From the NCBI GenBank assembly GCA_963839995.1, contig CAWIXH010000005.1:146245-210244 (forward strand): DNA of 64,000 bases, in the 5' to 3' direction. Numbering within the stretch: the stretch's first letter is position 1; every line of letters begins with the position of its first letter. This DNA is from CAWIUB01 sp963839995 (GTDB lineage: Bacteria > Actinomycetota > Actinomycetes > Mycobacteriales > Jatrophihabitantaceae). The notes beneath the pieces were generated by a model. It had not been told where the DNA came from and searched no databases. It worked only from the letters and a program-made list of their open reading frames with translations. This document shows, piece by piece, positions 42,505 through 51,383 of this stretch. Made by a program: the position numbers and the translations under genes.

Positions 42505-43497
42505 TCACACCTGCTCCTGCTGGTAGACCAGCCGGGTGTGGCCAATCCGGATGACGTCGCCGTGCCGCAGTAGCTGGCTGCCGACATCGCGCCCGTTGAC
42601 GTTGGTGCCGTTGGTCGATCCCAGGTCGTAGACGGTGGCGAAGTTGCCGTCGAACTGGATGTCCATGTGCCGACGGGAGACGCCCTGGTCAAGCAGCTGC
42701 AGATCGGACTCGGTGCCTCGTCCGACCACGTTGCTGCCGATGCGCAGCTCGTGATGGCGATTGGTGCCGTCAATCAGCAGCCCGGCGCGGGCACGTCGGG
42801 CTGGCGCGGCCGGTGGGTACGGAGGCCCTGCAGGCGGCGGCACTTGCTGCGGATAGGGCGGCGGTGCGGCGACCGGGTACTGCGGGTCCGGCAGCGGATA
42901 TTCCGGTTGAGGTTGGTGGGACAAGTACGGCGGCCCGGGGGGTGGCCGCAGGGCACCTGCAGCGGCTCCCACCGCTCCGGCGGCCGCAGCCGCTCCGGCA
43001 GAGGGCGCGTAAGGGACCGGACCGGGGCTCGGGATGGAACCGTACGGGTGGGAATACTCACCGGGGCCTTGACCTGGGACCACGGGCAGGGACAGCGAGT
43101 CGTACGGGCGCCGCCGAGGCGGGGCCGCAGAGTCCATGCGAGAGGCCACGCCGAAGACACCGGTGTGCAAAGCCTCGTCGCGAGCCAGGTAGACCTCGAT
43201 ATCGCCGATCGTGCGCCAGCCGTTCTCGTCCAGATGCTCCTGAAGCAGCTCGGCCAGGGAGTTCGTCAACTGCATCTCCCACGGCACCAGTCGCTCGTAA
43301 TCGGACGGGGCGAGCGTGACTCGGTAACGGTTCGGGGCGAGGACCTCGCCGTTGCCCATGACGTTGCGCTTGTCGGTCGCTTCGCGCTGCAGGGCCGACC
43401 CGATCTCGACCGGCTCGACCTGTCCTTTGAAGACGCGGGCGAAGGCCGAGCCGACGAGGCTCTCCAGCCTGCGCTCGAAGCGCTGCGCCAGACTCAC
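42505..43497 (-). CDS. fhaA: FhaA: DUF3662 domain plus FHA domain
   Basis: 330 residues. The DUF3662 domain spans about 1-125 (SLAQRFERRLESLVGSAFAR; VYLARDEALHTGVFGVASR), a Pro/Ala/Tyr-rich linker follows (many PPP and PYP steps), and the FHA domain closes the protein (IGSNVVGRGTESDLQLLDQG; SRRHMDIQFDGN; LGSTNGTNVNG). FhaA is a PknB substrate that controls lipid II flipping with MviN in mycobacteria. GTG 43497 follows AGAGG. First gene of the cluster; a 139-bp gap separates it from fhaB. Confidence 0.94.
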   Translation of the reverse strand: MSLAQRFERRLESLVGSAFARVFKGQVEPVEIGSALQREATDKRNVMGNGEVLAPNRYRVTLAPSDYERLVPWEMQLTNSLAELLQEHLDENGWRTIGDIEVYLARDEALHTGVFGVASRMDSAAPPRRRPYDSLSLPVVPGQGPGEYSHPYGSIPSPGPVPYAPSAGAAAAAGAVGAAAGALRPPPGPPYLSHQPQPEYPLPDPQYPVAAPPPYPQQVPPPAGPPYPPAAPARRARAGLLIDGTNRHHELRIGSNVVGRGTESDLQLLDQGVSRRHMDIQFDGNFATVYDLGSTNGTNVNGRDVGSQLLRHGDVIRIGHTRLVYQQEQV

Positions 43498-43702
43498 GGC
43501 GACCTCTCTTCCTGCGCTAATGTGACGGGCCCCGGTGGCCCGCTGTCCTGGCGTTCGCACGGCGACATGACGGCATGGTGGTACCGCGCGGTCGTGATGC
43601 GCTCGGATGATGGTACTTGCGTATCCGCGGTCGATGACCAGACCGTAGGGCACCGTGCTAACCTTGCCCACTGCCGCGGCTGCCGCGCGGCGCTCTCGCT
43701 AC

Positions 43703-43788
43703 GGGCAAGTGGCGGAATGGCAGACGCGCACGGTTCAGGTCCGTGTGTCCGTAAGGACGTGGGGGTTCAACTCCCCCCTTGCCCACCA
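43703..43788 (+). tRNA. tRNA-Leu (anticodon CAG)
   Basis: 86 bases including an encoded CCA. Acceptor GGGCAAG pairs with CTTGCCC, the D loop contains GGCGGAATGGCAGACGCG, the anticodon arm is CACGG-TTCAGGT-CCGTG (CAG), a class II variable arm TGTCCGTAAGGACG follows, and the T arm is GGGGGTTCAACTCCCCC. Structure is complete. It is divergent from fhaA. Confidence 0.97.
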
Positions 43789-43816
43789 TTGCGCCTGCGG
43801 AACCTAGAGTGACGTC

Positions 43817-44701
43817 ATGCCTGACCTGCTGTTCGGCGGGGTGCTGACAGCCACGACCACGCCGTTCACCGCCGACGGCGCCGTGGACCTTGCCCGTTTC
43901 GCGGACCACTGCGTCTGGCAGCTCGATCACGGCATCCGCGGGATCGTGCTGAACGGATCGCTCGGCGAGTACGAGACCCTCATCGACGACGAGCGGTCAG
44001 CGCTGGTCGTCGCTGCAGTAGAAGCGGTGGGCACCCGGGGACTGGTCATACCGGGCGTCTCCGGCAAGAGTGCGGCCGAGGCCATGCGGTGGGCTCAACA
44101 GGCCAAGGACGCGGGGTGCCCCGCGGTCATGTGCCTGCCGCCGACGTCGCACGCGCCCACCGACGACGAGCTCGTCGCGCACTTCACCGCCGTGGCGGAG
44201 GTGGGGCTGCCCGTCATCACGTACAACAACCCGTACTCCACCCGGGTCGACCTCACTCCGCCGCTGCTCGCCCGGCTTGCGCACATCGACGGCGTCGTCG
44301 CGGTGAAGGAGTTCGCGCAGGACGTGCGGCGCTTCGCGCACATCCGCGAGCTGGCCCCCTCGCTCGAGCTGCTCGTCGGCTGCGACGACCTGGTCGCCGA
44401 GGGCGTGCTGATGGGCGCGACCGGCTGGATCGCCGGCTACGCCAATCCGTTGCCCAGGCTGTCGGTGCGGCTGTTCGACCTTGCTGCGCGCGGCGCCTGG
44501 GACGAGGCGCTGCCGCTGTATCGGGCGATGCTGCCTGCACTTCGCTGGGACGCCAAGCCGACCTTCGTCCAGGCGATCAAGATCGGCCAGCAGGAGGCTG
44601 GACGGTACGGCGGCCCGGTGCGCCTGCCGCGGCTGCCGTTGCCCGAGGCCGACGAGGCAGCCGCTCGCAAGGACGTGCGTGCCGCAATCGCCGCAGCATA
44701 A
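43817..44701 (+). CDS. DapA-family lyase/deaminase, probably for hydroxyproline-type catabolism
   Basis: 294 residues, a (beta/alpha)8 DHDPS-family enzyme. The Schiff-base lysine is Lys164 in GVVAVKEFAQD and the catalytic tyrosine Tyr136 in VITYNNPYSTR. The substrate loop reads LNGSLGEYETL instead of the GTTGE of true DapA, so it is a paralogue with another substrate. The next gene, 9 bases away, is a proline racemase-family epimerase. This pairing matches 4-hydroxyproline degradation, where a DapA-like enzyme deaminates pyrroline-4-hydroxy-2-carboxylate; the role is inferred. Confidence 0.88.
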   Translation: MPDLLFGGVLTATTTPFTADGAVDLARFADHCVWQLDHGIRGIVLNGSLGEYETLIDDERSALVVAAVEAVGTRGLVIPGVSGKSAAEAMRWAQQAKDAGCPAVMCLPPTSHAPTDDELVAHFTAVAEVGLPVITYNNPYSTRVDLTPPLLARLAHIDGVVAVKEFAQDVRRFAHIRELAPSLELLVGCDDLVAEGVLMGATGWIAGYANPLPRLSVRLFDLAARGAWDEALPLYRAMLPALRWDAKPTFVQAIKIGQQEAGRYGGPVRLPRLPLPEADEAAARKDVRAAIAAA

Positions 44702-44710
44702 GGGAGTCTC

Positions 44711-45718
44711 ATGCGCGCGAGGCAGGTGTTCACCGCCGTCGACAGCCACACCGAGGGCATGCCGACCAGGGTGATCACGTCCGGGATCGGCGTGCTCCCG
44801 GGGGCCACAATGGCCGACAGGCGCCGCTACCTGATGACCGAACGCGACGACTTGCGCACTGTGCTGATGACCGAACCACGCGGCCATGCGTCGATGTCCG
44901 GCGCGATCCTGCAGCCCCCGACGCGTCCGGATGCGGACGTCGGCGTGGTATTCATCGAGGTGTCCGGCTGCCTGCCGATGTGCGGCCACGGCACGATCGG
45001 CACGGCGACCGTGCTGGTCGAGACGGGCATGGTAGCGGTCAAGGAGCCGGTCACCGAGCTGCGTATCGAGACGCCGGCTGGTCTGGTGGCGGCCCAGATT
45101 CACGTTGCGGATGGCAGCGCCAAGTCGGTGACCATCCGCAACGTCCCGGCATACCTGCACCTGCGGGACGCGGTCGTTCGGGTCGACGGGCTGGGCCACC
45201 AGACTCTCGACGTGGCCTGGGGCGGCAACTTCTGTGCGATCCTGCCGGCGGCGTCCCTCGGCCTGACCATCGAGCCCGCACGGCACGATCGGCTGGTCGC
45301 CGCGGGACTGCGGATCATGGCCGCCGTCAACGACCAGCTCGAGTTCGCCCATCCGGAGCAGCCCGAGATCGCCGAATGTCGCCACGTCCTGCTCACCGGG
45401 CCCGGTTCGCAGGGCGCTGACTCGCGCTCCGCGGTGGTGATCCATCCCGGCTGGGTGGACCGCTCGCCGTGCGGCACGGGGACGTCGGCGCGGATGGCCG
45501 CGCTGGCCACTCGCGGCGAGCTGGGCCTGCACACCGACTTCGTGCAGGCATCGCTGATCGGCTCGCGGTTCACCGGCCGGCTGGTCGAGGAGGCGACCGT
45601 CGGGCCGTATCGGGCCTTCGTCCCGACCATCACCGGACGGGCCTGGCTGACCGGACTGGCCACCTACCTGCTCGACCCGGACGACCCGTTCCCAGCCGGC
45701 TTCCTCATTCGCGGCTGA
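44711..45718 (+). CDS. Proline racemase/4-hydroxyproline 2-epimerase family protein
   Basis: 335 residues with both catalytic cysteines: Cys91 in PMCGHGTIGTAT and Cys254 in RSPCGTGTSARMA, so it should be a true racemase or epimerase rather than the Cys/Ser or Thr dehydratase types. FTAVDSHTEGMPTRVITSGI is the usual N-terminus. Together with the DapA-like gene directly upstream it probably initiates use of trans-4-hydroxy-L-proline. No oxidase or transporter for the pathway lies adjacent. Confidence 0.93.
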   Translation: MRARQVFTAVDSHTEGMPTRVITSGIGVLPGATMADRRRYLMTERDDLRTVLMTEPRGHASMSGAILQPPTRPDADVGVVFIEVSGCLPMCGHGTIGTATVLVETGMVAVKEPVTELRIETPAGLVAAQIHVADGSAKSVTIRNVPAYLHLRDAVVRVDGLGHQTLDVAWGGNFCAILPAASLGLTIEPARHDRLVAAGLRIMAAVNDQLEFAHPEQPEIAECRHVLLTGPGSQGADSRSAVVIHPGWVDRSPCGTGTSARMAALATRGELGLHTDFVQASLIGSRFTGRLVEEATVGPYRAFVPTITGRAWLTGLATYLLDPDDPFPAGFLIRG

Positions 45719-45755
45719 CGGTCGCTGATCGGTCTTGGGAGAGGGTGGCGGGCGA

Positions 45756-46340
45756 TCAGGGCGTCGGCGTCACGTCCTGATCGTGCAGGGCGGCCAGAAT
45801 ATCGGCGGTTACCTCGTCCGCGCCTCGTGTGCCATCGACTTTCTGCAGCAGACCGCGGTCTCGGTAGAAGTCGATCAGCGGACGCGTGGCGTCGTCGTAC
45901 ACCTGAAGGCGGTTCTCGATCACCTCGGGGGTGTCGTCGCTGCGTCCCTCGGCGATCGCACGGGCCATGATTCGCCGGACGAGTTCAGCGCGCGGGGTGT
46001 CGAGCAGGATCGCGACGTCGGCCGTTGCTCCTGCCGCATCCGCGATCTCGCGGGCGGTACGGGCTTGGGCCACTGTGCGCGGGAAGCCGTCGAGGATGTA
46101 GCCGCCAGACTTCGCGGCATCCAGGACGTGCGGCACCATCAGCTCGATGATCAGATCGTCGGGCACCAGGTCCCCGCTGTCGAGGTAGTGCCGCACCCGG
46201 GCGCCGAGGTCGAACCCGGACTCGACTTCCGCTCGCAGCAGGTCGCCTGCCGCGATGTGCTGTAAGCCCAGCAACTCGGCGAGCCGCTCGCCCTGGGTGC
46301 CCTTGCCGGAGCCTGGTGGGCCGATCAGTAGCACGTTCAT
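45756..46340 (-). CDS. adk: Adenylate kinase (short form)
   Basis: 194 residues. P-loop LIGPPGSGKGTQGERLAELL, AMP-binding LLRAEVESGFDLGARVRHYL and GYILDGFPRTVAQARTAR are intact. The LID is the short type (MARAIAEGRSDDTPEVIENR), without zinc cysteines. It balances AMP, ADP and ATP. The main actinobacterial adk usually lies by secY; this location suggests a second copy, but that cannot be judged from this window. The ATG at 46340 begins directly at the first strand. Confidence 0.92.
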   Translation of the reverse strand: MNVLLIGPPGSGKGTQGERLAELLGLQHIAAGDLLRAEVESGFDLGARVRHYLDSGDLVPDDLIIELMVPHVLDAAKSGGYILDGFPRTVAQARTAREIADAAGATADVAILLDTPRAELVRRIMARAIAEGRSDDTPEVIENRLQVYDDATRPLIDFYRDRGLLQKVDGTRGADEVTADILAALHDQDVTPTP

Positions 46341-46448
46341 CGCCGCCCACCCTGTCATCTCGACGAGCGAACGGCGAGAGATATCTCCGGATCTGGGGTA
46401 ATCCGAACTACGCATTGGTGCTGATACCGCGCATAGCGCACCGTCGCC

Positions 46449-46477
46449 TTGTCCACAGGGCTCGGCGCCCGTCCACA
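46449..46477. promoter_or_regulatory. Pair of DnaA-box-like 9-mers
   Basis: TTGTCCACA at 46449-46457 and CCGTCCACA at 46469-46477, both matching YYNTCCACA and in the same orientation, 20 bp apart, in the divergent gap between adk and the permease gene. Binding is inferred. Confidence 0.35.
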
Positions 46478-46506
46478 GGCTCAGCGCCCCACCTGCCCTG
46501 ACACTC

Positions 46507-47520
46507 ATGTCTTGGGACGATCACGCGGTGACGTCGGCCACCGAGCAGCGCCTCGCTCCGCAGCTGCGATTGCGCCGGCGTCCGACGTCCACCGACGTCT
46601 TCTGCCTGCTATTGCTCGCCGCGCTGGTCGCCCGCTTCTCGTTCAGCGATGTGTTCTCCAGCGGTGTCGCCGGCGCCTGGACGACGGTGTTCGCTGCGAT
46701 CTGCATTCAGGCATCACCGTTCCTCGTGCTGGGCATCGTCATCTCGACCGCTATATCGGTCTTCGTACCGCCGTCGTTCTTCCGCCGAGCGTTGCCCGCG
46801 CGGACCGCCTTCGCAGTGCCCGTGGCGGGCATTGCGGGCTGTGCGCTGCCGGGGTGCGAGTGCGGATCGGTGCCGGTCGCAGCTTCCCTGATGCAGCGAG
46901 GAGTCGCCCGCGGACCGGCGGTCGCCTTCCTGCTGGCGGCTCCGGCGATCAATCCGGTGGTGTTGGTCGCGACGGCGGTAGCCTTTCCGGGCGAGCCGGT
47001 GATGGTGCTGGCCCGGTTCGCCGGGTCGCTCGCTACGGCCCTGATCGTCGGCTGGGTCTGGCAGCGGCTGGGCCGGGAGGTCCCGATACTCCGCCGATTC
47101 AGCGCCCCGGACGATGCCGGCCGGGCCACCCGCGTCCGGATGACAGCCGCACACGACCTGGCCCCGGCCCTTGCGCTGCTCGTGGTCGGTGCGGCGGCCG
47201 CAGCCACCCTGAAGTCGGCCGTCCCGCAGACGTGGCTGGACCACCTCGACGGCTCGCCGCTGCTCGGGGTCGTCGTCCTGAGCCTGCTGGCCGTGCTGCT
47301 GGCGGTCTGTTCCGAAGCGGATGCGTTCATCGCCGCATCGCTCACCCAGTTCTCGCTGACGGCCCGGTTGGCGTTCATGGTCGTCGGGCCGGCCGTCGAC
47401 GTGAAGCTGATCGCCATGCAGGCCGGGACGTTCGGCCGCCGCTTTGCGATGCGATTCGCACCCATCACGCTTCTGGTGGCCGCCGGGTGTGCATCAGTCG
47501 TGGGAGCGGTGCTGCTGTGA
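46507..47520 (+). CDS. YraQ/DUF318-family permease
   Basis: 337 residues with about eight membrane segments. The characteristic cysteine/glycine motif GIAGCALPGCECGSVPVAAS, then LAAPAINPVVLVATAVAFPG, identifies the UPF0718/YraQ permease family; VCSEADAFIAASLTQF is the second half motif. The family is thought to move small ions or metals, but no substrate is established. Its partner TIGR03943 protein is coded downstream beyond a 71-bp tandem repeat. ATG start. Confidence 0.9.
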   Translation: MSWDDHAVTSATEQRLAPQLRLRRRPTSTDVFCLLLLAALVARFSFSDVFSSGVAGAWTTVFAAICIQASPFLVLGIVISTAISVFVPPSFFRRALPARTAFAVPVAGIAGCALPGCECGSVPVAASLMQRGVARGPAVAFLLAAPAINPVVLVATAVAFPGEPVMVLARFAGSLATALIVGWVWQRLGREVPILRRFSAPDDAGRATRVRMTAAHDLAPALALLVVGAAAAATLKSAVPQTWLDHLDGSPLLGVVVLSLLAVLLAVCSEADAFIAASLTQFSLTARLAFMVVGPAVDVKLIAMQAGTFGRRFAMRFAPITLLVAAGCASVVGAVLL

Positions 47521-47662
47521 CCGATCCTCGTCCGCCCTTCGCCGCTGCGCGGCGAGTCCGCGCTTCGGCGCAGACGGGGCGGACCTAGTGACCGATTCTC
47601 GTCCGCCCTTCGCCGCTGCGCGGCGAGTCCGCGCTTCGGCGCGGACGGGGCGGACCTAGTGA
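47521..47662. repeat. 71-bp tandem repeat with multi-hairpin structure
   Basis: Two copies (47521-47591, 47592-47662) differ at few positions. Each holds an outer stem GTCCGCCC/GGGGCGGAC enclosing two hairpins: CGCCGC-TGC-GCGGCG and GTCCGCGC-TTCG-GCGCGGAC (perfect in copy 2; one A in copy 1). Together they could fold as a three-way junction. The repeat joins permease and TIGR03943 genes, and each unit ends in GGACCTAGTGACC, so the duplicated end supplies the GTG start of the next gene. Confidence 0.85.
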
Positions 47663-48354
47663 CCGCCCGCACCCAGGCATTCGTCCTGCTGCTCTTCGGT
47701 GGCGCGTTGCTGCGTCTGGCCACGTCCGACGCGTTACTTCGCTATGTGCGGCCGGCCTCCCGGCCGTGGGTCCTGCTTGCCGGGGTGGCCATAGTGCTGT
47801 TGGCCGGCTGGACGCTGCTGTCCCGCACGGGGCCAATCGAGGCGGCCTCGACCGACGCGCATGGTCACGCGGCGCCCGCGCGTGCCGCATGGCTTGTGCT
47901 CGCACCGGTGGTGGCGATTCTGATCGTCGCCCCGCCGGCCCTCGGCTCGTACTCGGCGTCCCGCATCCCGGTCCAGGTCGCCAAGCCTTCCGACGTGCAC
48001 CTTCCCGCGCTGCCCGCGGGCGACCCCGTCCGCCTCTCGATGGGCGACTTTCTCACCCGTTCGGTGTGGGACGACGGGCGCACCCTGACGTCGCGGCAGG
48101 TCTCGCTCACCGGATTCGTGCTGCACGACGAGCAGCACGGCTTCCTCCTGGCCCGGCTGGTGATCACCTGTTGCGCGGCCGACGCCCGGCCGATCGAGAT
48201 CGGCATCCAGACGGCCACGCCGACGCCACCGGTCGACAGCTGGGTGACCGTGACCGGCGAATACGCGGGCAGCTACCCCGGCGATACCTACCTGCCGGTC
48301 TTGAAGGCCAGCACGGTCACCCCGGTCGCCGAGCCGGCCAATCCCTACGATTGA
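47659..48354 (+). CDS. TIGR03943 (YcgQ-like) putative permease partner
   Basis: 231 residues. Two membrane segments near the N-terminus (TQAFVLLLFGGALLRLATSD; WVLLAGVAIVLLAGWTLLSR) and a third (RAAWLVLAPVVAILIVAPPA) precede an extracytoplasmic OB-like domain: SRQVSLTGFVLHDEQHGFLL and LVITCCAADARPIEIGIQTA with the conserved CC pair, then WVTVTGEYAGSYPGDTYLPV. The family is always paired with YraQ-type permeases. GTG start lies in the last bases of the tandem repeat; no independent ribosome site is seen apart from the repeat itself. Confidence 0.9.
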   Translation: MTARTQAFVLLLFGGALLRLATSDALLRYVRPASRPWVLLAGVAIVLLAGWTLLSRTGPIEAASTDAHGHAAPARAAWLVLAPVVAILIVAPPALGSYSASRIPVQVAKPSDVHLPALPAGDPVRLSMGDFLTRSVWDDGRTLTSRQVSLTGFVLHDEQHGFLLARLVITCCAADARPIEIGIQTATPTPPVDSWVTVTGEYAGSYPGDTYLPVLKASTVTPVAEPANPYD

Positions 48355-48405
48355 CCCACAGCATTTCCTCAGTCGCATCACAGGTGCGGTACCGAGAGTG
48401 AAACC

Positions 48406-49719
48406 ATGACCGAGCAGCACCCTGCCCAGCCCGACCCCGATACCCCACAGGCGCCCGAACCGCCCTCGCCGCAGGGCTCCGCCCCTTACGGTGCATATCC
48501 CGGCGGTTACCCGCCGCCCCAGTACACCCACCCGCTGCCGCCGGTCACCGGATACCCGCCAGCCGGGCAGCCGCCGTTTGCGGGCGGTCCTGCCGCGCCG
48601 ACGGCGCAGCCCGCCAAGTCGCGATCCGGGCGGACTGTCCTCGTCGCCGCCGTGACGGCAGCGCTCGTCGGCGGCGGCGTCGGCGCCGGCACGGTCGCGC
48701 TTACCGACAACAACGACACCGCCTCCTCTGCGAGCCTCAACGTCACCGCGCAGACCGCACCGTCGGTAAAGCTCGACGGCTCGATCACCGCGGCCGCGAA
48801 CAGGATCCAGCCCAGCGTGGTCACCATTAACGTCAGCGGCAGCCAGGAGTCCGGCACCGGGTCGGGCGTGATCATCCGCAGCGACGGCTACATCCTGACC
48901 AACAACCATGTGGTGTCGGTCGCTGGGACCGGCGGCTCGCTCACCGTCGTCACCAACGACGGCCAGCAGGCCGCGGCCAAGATCGTCGGCACGGATTCGT
49001 CAGACGACCTCGCAGTGATCAAGGTCGACGGCCTGAACAACCTCACGGCCGCCACGTTCGGCAAGTCCAGCAGCTTGGTCGTCGGGCAGACCGTCGTCGC
49101 CGTCGGGGCACCGCTCGGGCTCTCCGACACCGTCACATCAGGCATCGTCAGCAACACGGCACGTCCCGTGACGACGGGTGACAGCAGCAACACCGAGGCC
49201 GTGTTCAACGCTGTACAGACCGACGCCGCGATCAACCCGGGCAACTCCGGCGGGCCGCTGGTCGACCTGAACGGCAACGTCGTAGGCATCAACGCCGCGA
49301 TCGCCACGGCCAACAACGGCGGCCTGAACATCCCCGGTCAGCAGCAGCAGCAGTCGGGCAGCATCGGCATCGGCTTCGCCATCCCGTCCGACGAGGCGAG
49401 CCGCATCGCCAACCAGTTGATCAACACCGGCAAGGCCACCCACGCCGTGCTCGGGGTCCGCGTCGGCTCGTCCGCGCAGAACCAGTCCAGCCAAACAGGC
49501 GCGACGATCGCCTCCGTCGACGCGAACAGCCCCGCTGCGGCCGCCGGGCTCAAGGCCGGCGACATCGTTACCGAGTTCGGCGGGCAGCGACTGGACGACG
49601 CGTCGGCATTGGTCGCCGCCGTACGGTCCCACGCGCCCGGCGACAAGGTCTCGCTCAGCTACCTCCGCAACGGCAAGTCGGCGACTGCGCAGGTCACGCT
49701 CGGGTCCGCCACCAGCTGA
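48406..49719 (+). CDS. HtrA/DegP-type membrane serine protease with PDZ domain
   Basis: 437 residues. Pro-rich cytoplasmic N-terminus, one membrane helix (VLVAAVTAALVGGGVGAGTV), then a trypsin-like domain with the triad His168 (YILTNNHVV), Asp201 (SSDDLAVIKV) and Ser281 (INPGNSGGPLVDLNG). A C-terminal PDZ domain (AVLGVRVGSSAQNQ; GLKAGDIVTEFGGQRLDDAS) completes the PepD/HtrA layout. It should degrade misfolded proteins outside the membrane. The upstream gap contains GGTACCGAGAGTG but no sigma-E motif I can claim. Confidence 0.95.
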   Translation: MTEQHPAQPDPDTPQAPEPPSPQGSAPYGAYPGGYPPPQYTHPLPPVTGYPPAGQPPFAGGPAAPTAQPAKSRSGRTVLVAAVTAALVGGGVGAGTVALTDNNDTASSASLNVTAQTAPSVKLDGSITAAANRIQPSVVTINVSGSQESGTGSGVIIRSDGYILTNNHVVSVAGTGGSLTVVTNDGQQAAAKIVGTDSSDDLAVIKVDGLNNLTAATFGKSSSLVVGQTVVAVGAPLGLSDTVTSGIVSNTARPVTTGDSSNTEAVFNAVQTDAAINPGNSGGPLVDLNGNVVGINAAIATANNGGLNIPGQQQQQSGSIGIGFAIPSDEASRIANQLINTGKATHAVLGVRVGSSAQNQSSQTGATIASVDANSPAAAAGLKAGDIVTEFGGQRLDDASALVAAVRSHAPGDKVSLSYLRNGKSATAQVTLGSATS

Positions 49720-49797
49720 CCGCATCCCAGACCGGGGCTGCCCTCGTCGTGAGGCACGGTCCCGGCCGCCGACGGCCGGCTGGTGGAGACTGGGTGC

Positions 49798-51378
49798 ATG
49801 CCCACGCACCACGTCCACAACGTGCCGCCACCGTGGCGCGACGCGGACACGTTCGCCAGCGACCTGCAGCTGCAGACCACCTCCTACTCCGACGTCGACG
49901 CCAAGCTGCTGCACCAGCTGGGTGAGCTGGCTGGCAGCGAGCAAGCCCAGGAGTGGGGGCGGCTGGCCAATACCTATCCCCCGGTGCTGCGCACGCACGA
50001 TCGGTTCGGCCACCGCATCGACGAGGTCGAGTTCCATCCAGCGTGGCACGAGCTGATGAACATCGCGGTCAGCAACGGCCTGCACGCCACCCCGTGGCGG
50101 GAGGGGTCACACCTCGGGCGGGCGACGCGGTTCTACCTGTGGGCACAGGTGGAAGCCGGCCACGGCTGCCCGATCTCGATGACGTACGCGATCGTGCCCG
50201 CGCTGCGCCACGAGCCCACCCTGGCGAGCGCGTACGAGCCGCTGCTGACCGCGCCGTCCTATGACGCGGGGCTGCGCGCGCCGCTGACCAAGTCCGGCCT
50301 GCTCGCCGGCATGGCGATGACCGAGAAGCAGGGCGGCTCGGACGTGCGCGCCAATACCACCCGGGCGGTGCCGGCCGCGGAGCACTACCTGCTCACCGGG
50401 CACAAGTGGTTCTGCTCGGCGCCGATGTGCGACCTGTTCCTGGTGCTGGCCCAGGCGCCCGGCGGGTTGTCTTGCTTCCTGGTGCCCCGCGTTCTGCCCG
50501 ACGGCACCCGCAACCCGTTCGCGCTGCAGCGGCTGAAGGACAAGCTCGGCAACCGGTCCAACGCCTCGGCGGAGGTCGAGTTCGACGCGACGCTCGGCTG
50601 GCTGGTCGGCGACGAAGGTGCCGGCGTCCGGACGATCATCGACATGGTCGCGATGACCCGGCTGGACTGCGTGATCGGCAGCGCTGCCGGGCAACGGGCG
50701 GCGCTCGTGCAGGCGATGCACCATGCGCGACACCGGTCGGCGTTCGGGGCGTTGCTGGTGGACCAGCCGCTGATGCGGGAGGTGCTGGCCGACCTGGCCG
50801 TCGAGTCCGCCGCGGCCACGACCCTGTTCCTTCGCCTCGCACGTGGGGTGGACGAGGGTTCGGCGTTCGTCCGGCTCGCGGTGGCGGCCGTCAAGTTCTG
50901 GGTCTGCAAGCGGACGCCAGCCGTCGTGGGCGAAGCGCTCGAGTGCTTGGGCGGCAACGGGTATGTCGAGGAGAGCGGGCTGCCGCGGCTGTTTCGTGAG
51001 TCGCCGCTCAATGGGATCTGGGAGGGCTCCGGCAACGTCATCGCGCTCGACGTACTGCGCGCGGTACAGCGCGACCCGGCCAGCGTGGCCGCCGTGGTCG
51101 ACGAGCTCGCGACCACGTCAGGTGCGGATGCGCGGCTCGACGCGGCGGTCGCTCGGCTGCGGGGCCTCATCGCGGGGCTCGGCCTCGACCCGGTGGCCGA
51201 CCAACGGGTTGCCCGAGAGCTCGCGGGCCTGCTGGCTCGAACGCTGGCGGCGTCCCTGCTGGTGCGCAGTGGACCGCCCGCGGTGGCTGAGCGCTATGTA
51301 GCGACGGCTGTGGACGGGCCGCCCGCGGCGTTCGGATCGCGCCCCGGTCCCGGCACGGCCACCATCCTCTCCGGATGA
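49798..51378 (+). CDS. AidB-like acyl-CoA dehydrogenase-family flavoprotein
   Basis: About 526 residues, larger than ordinary acyl-CoA dehydrogenases and like AidB. N-terminal region HNVPPPWRDADTFASDLQLQ and GRLANTYPPVLRTHDRFGHR are typical of AidB. MAMTEKQGGSDVRANTT is the FAD-binding loop, LKDKLGNRSNASAEVEFD the middle domain, and ALECLGGNGYVEESGLPRLF with SPLNGIWEGSGNVIALDVLR the C-terminal helices. E. coli AidB protects DNA from alkylation and binds DNA; enzymatic role is uncertain. The basic DNA-binding patch cannot be confirmed by eye. Confidence 0.9.
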   Translation: MPTHHVHNVPPPWRDADTFASDLQLQTTSYSDVDAKLLHQLGELAGSEQAQEWGRLANTYPPVLRTHDRFGHRIDEVEFHPAWHELMNIAVSNGLHATPWREGSHLGRATRFYLWAQVEAGHGCPISMTYAIVPALRHEPTLASAYEPLLTAPSYDAGLRAPLTKSGLLAGMAMTEKQGGSDVRANTTRAVPAAEHYLLTGHKWFCSAPMCDLFLVLAQAPGGLSCFLVPRVLPDGTRNPFALQRLKDKLGNRSNASAEVEFDATLGWLVGDEGAGVRTIIDMVAMTRLDCVIGSAAGQRAALVQAMHHARHRSAFGALLVDQPLMREVLADLAVESAAATTLFLRLARGVDEGSAFVRLAVAAVKFWVCKRTPAVVGEALECLGGNGYVEESGLPRLFRESPLNGIWEGSGNVIALDVLRAVQRDPASVAAVVDELATTSGADARLDAAVARLRGLIAGLGLDPVADQRVARELAGLLARTLAASLLVRSGPPAVAERYVATAVDGPPAAFGSRPGPGTATILSG

Positions 51379-51383
51379 CGGCA

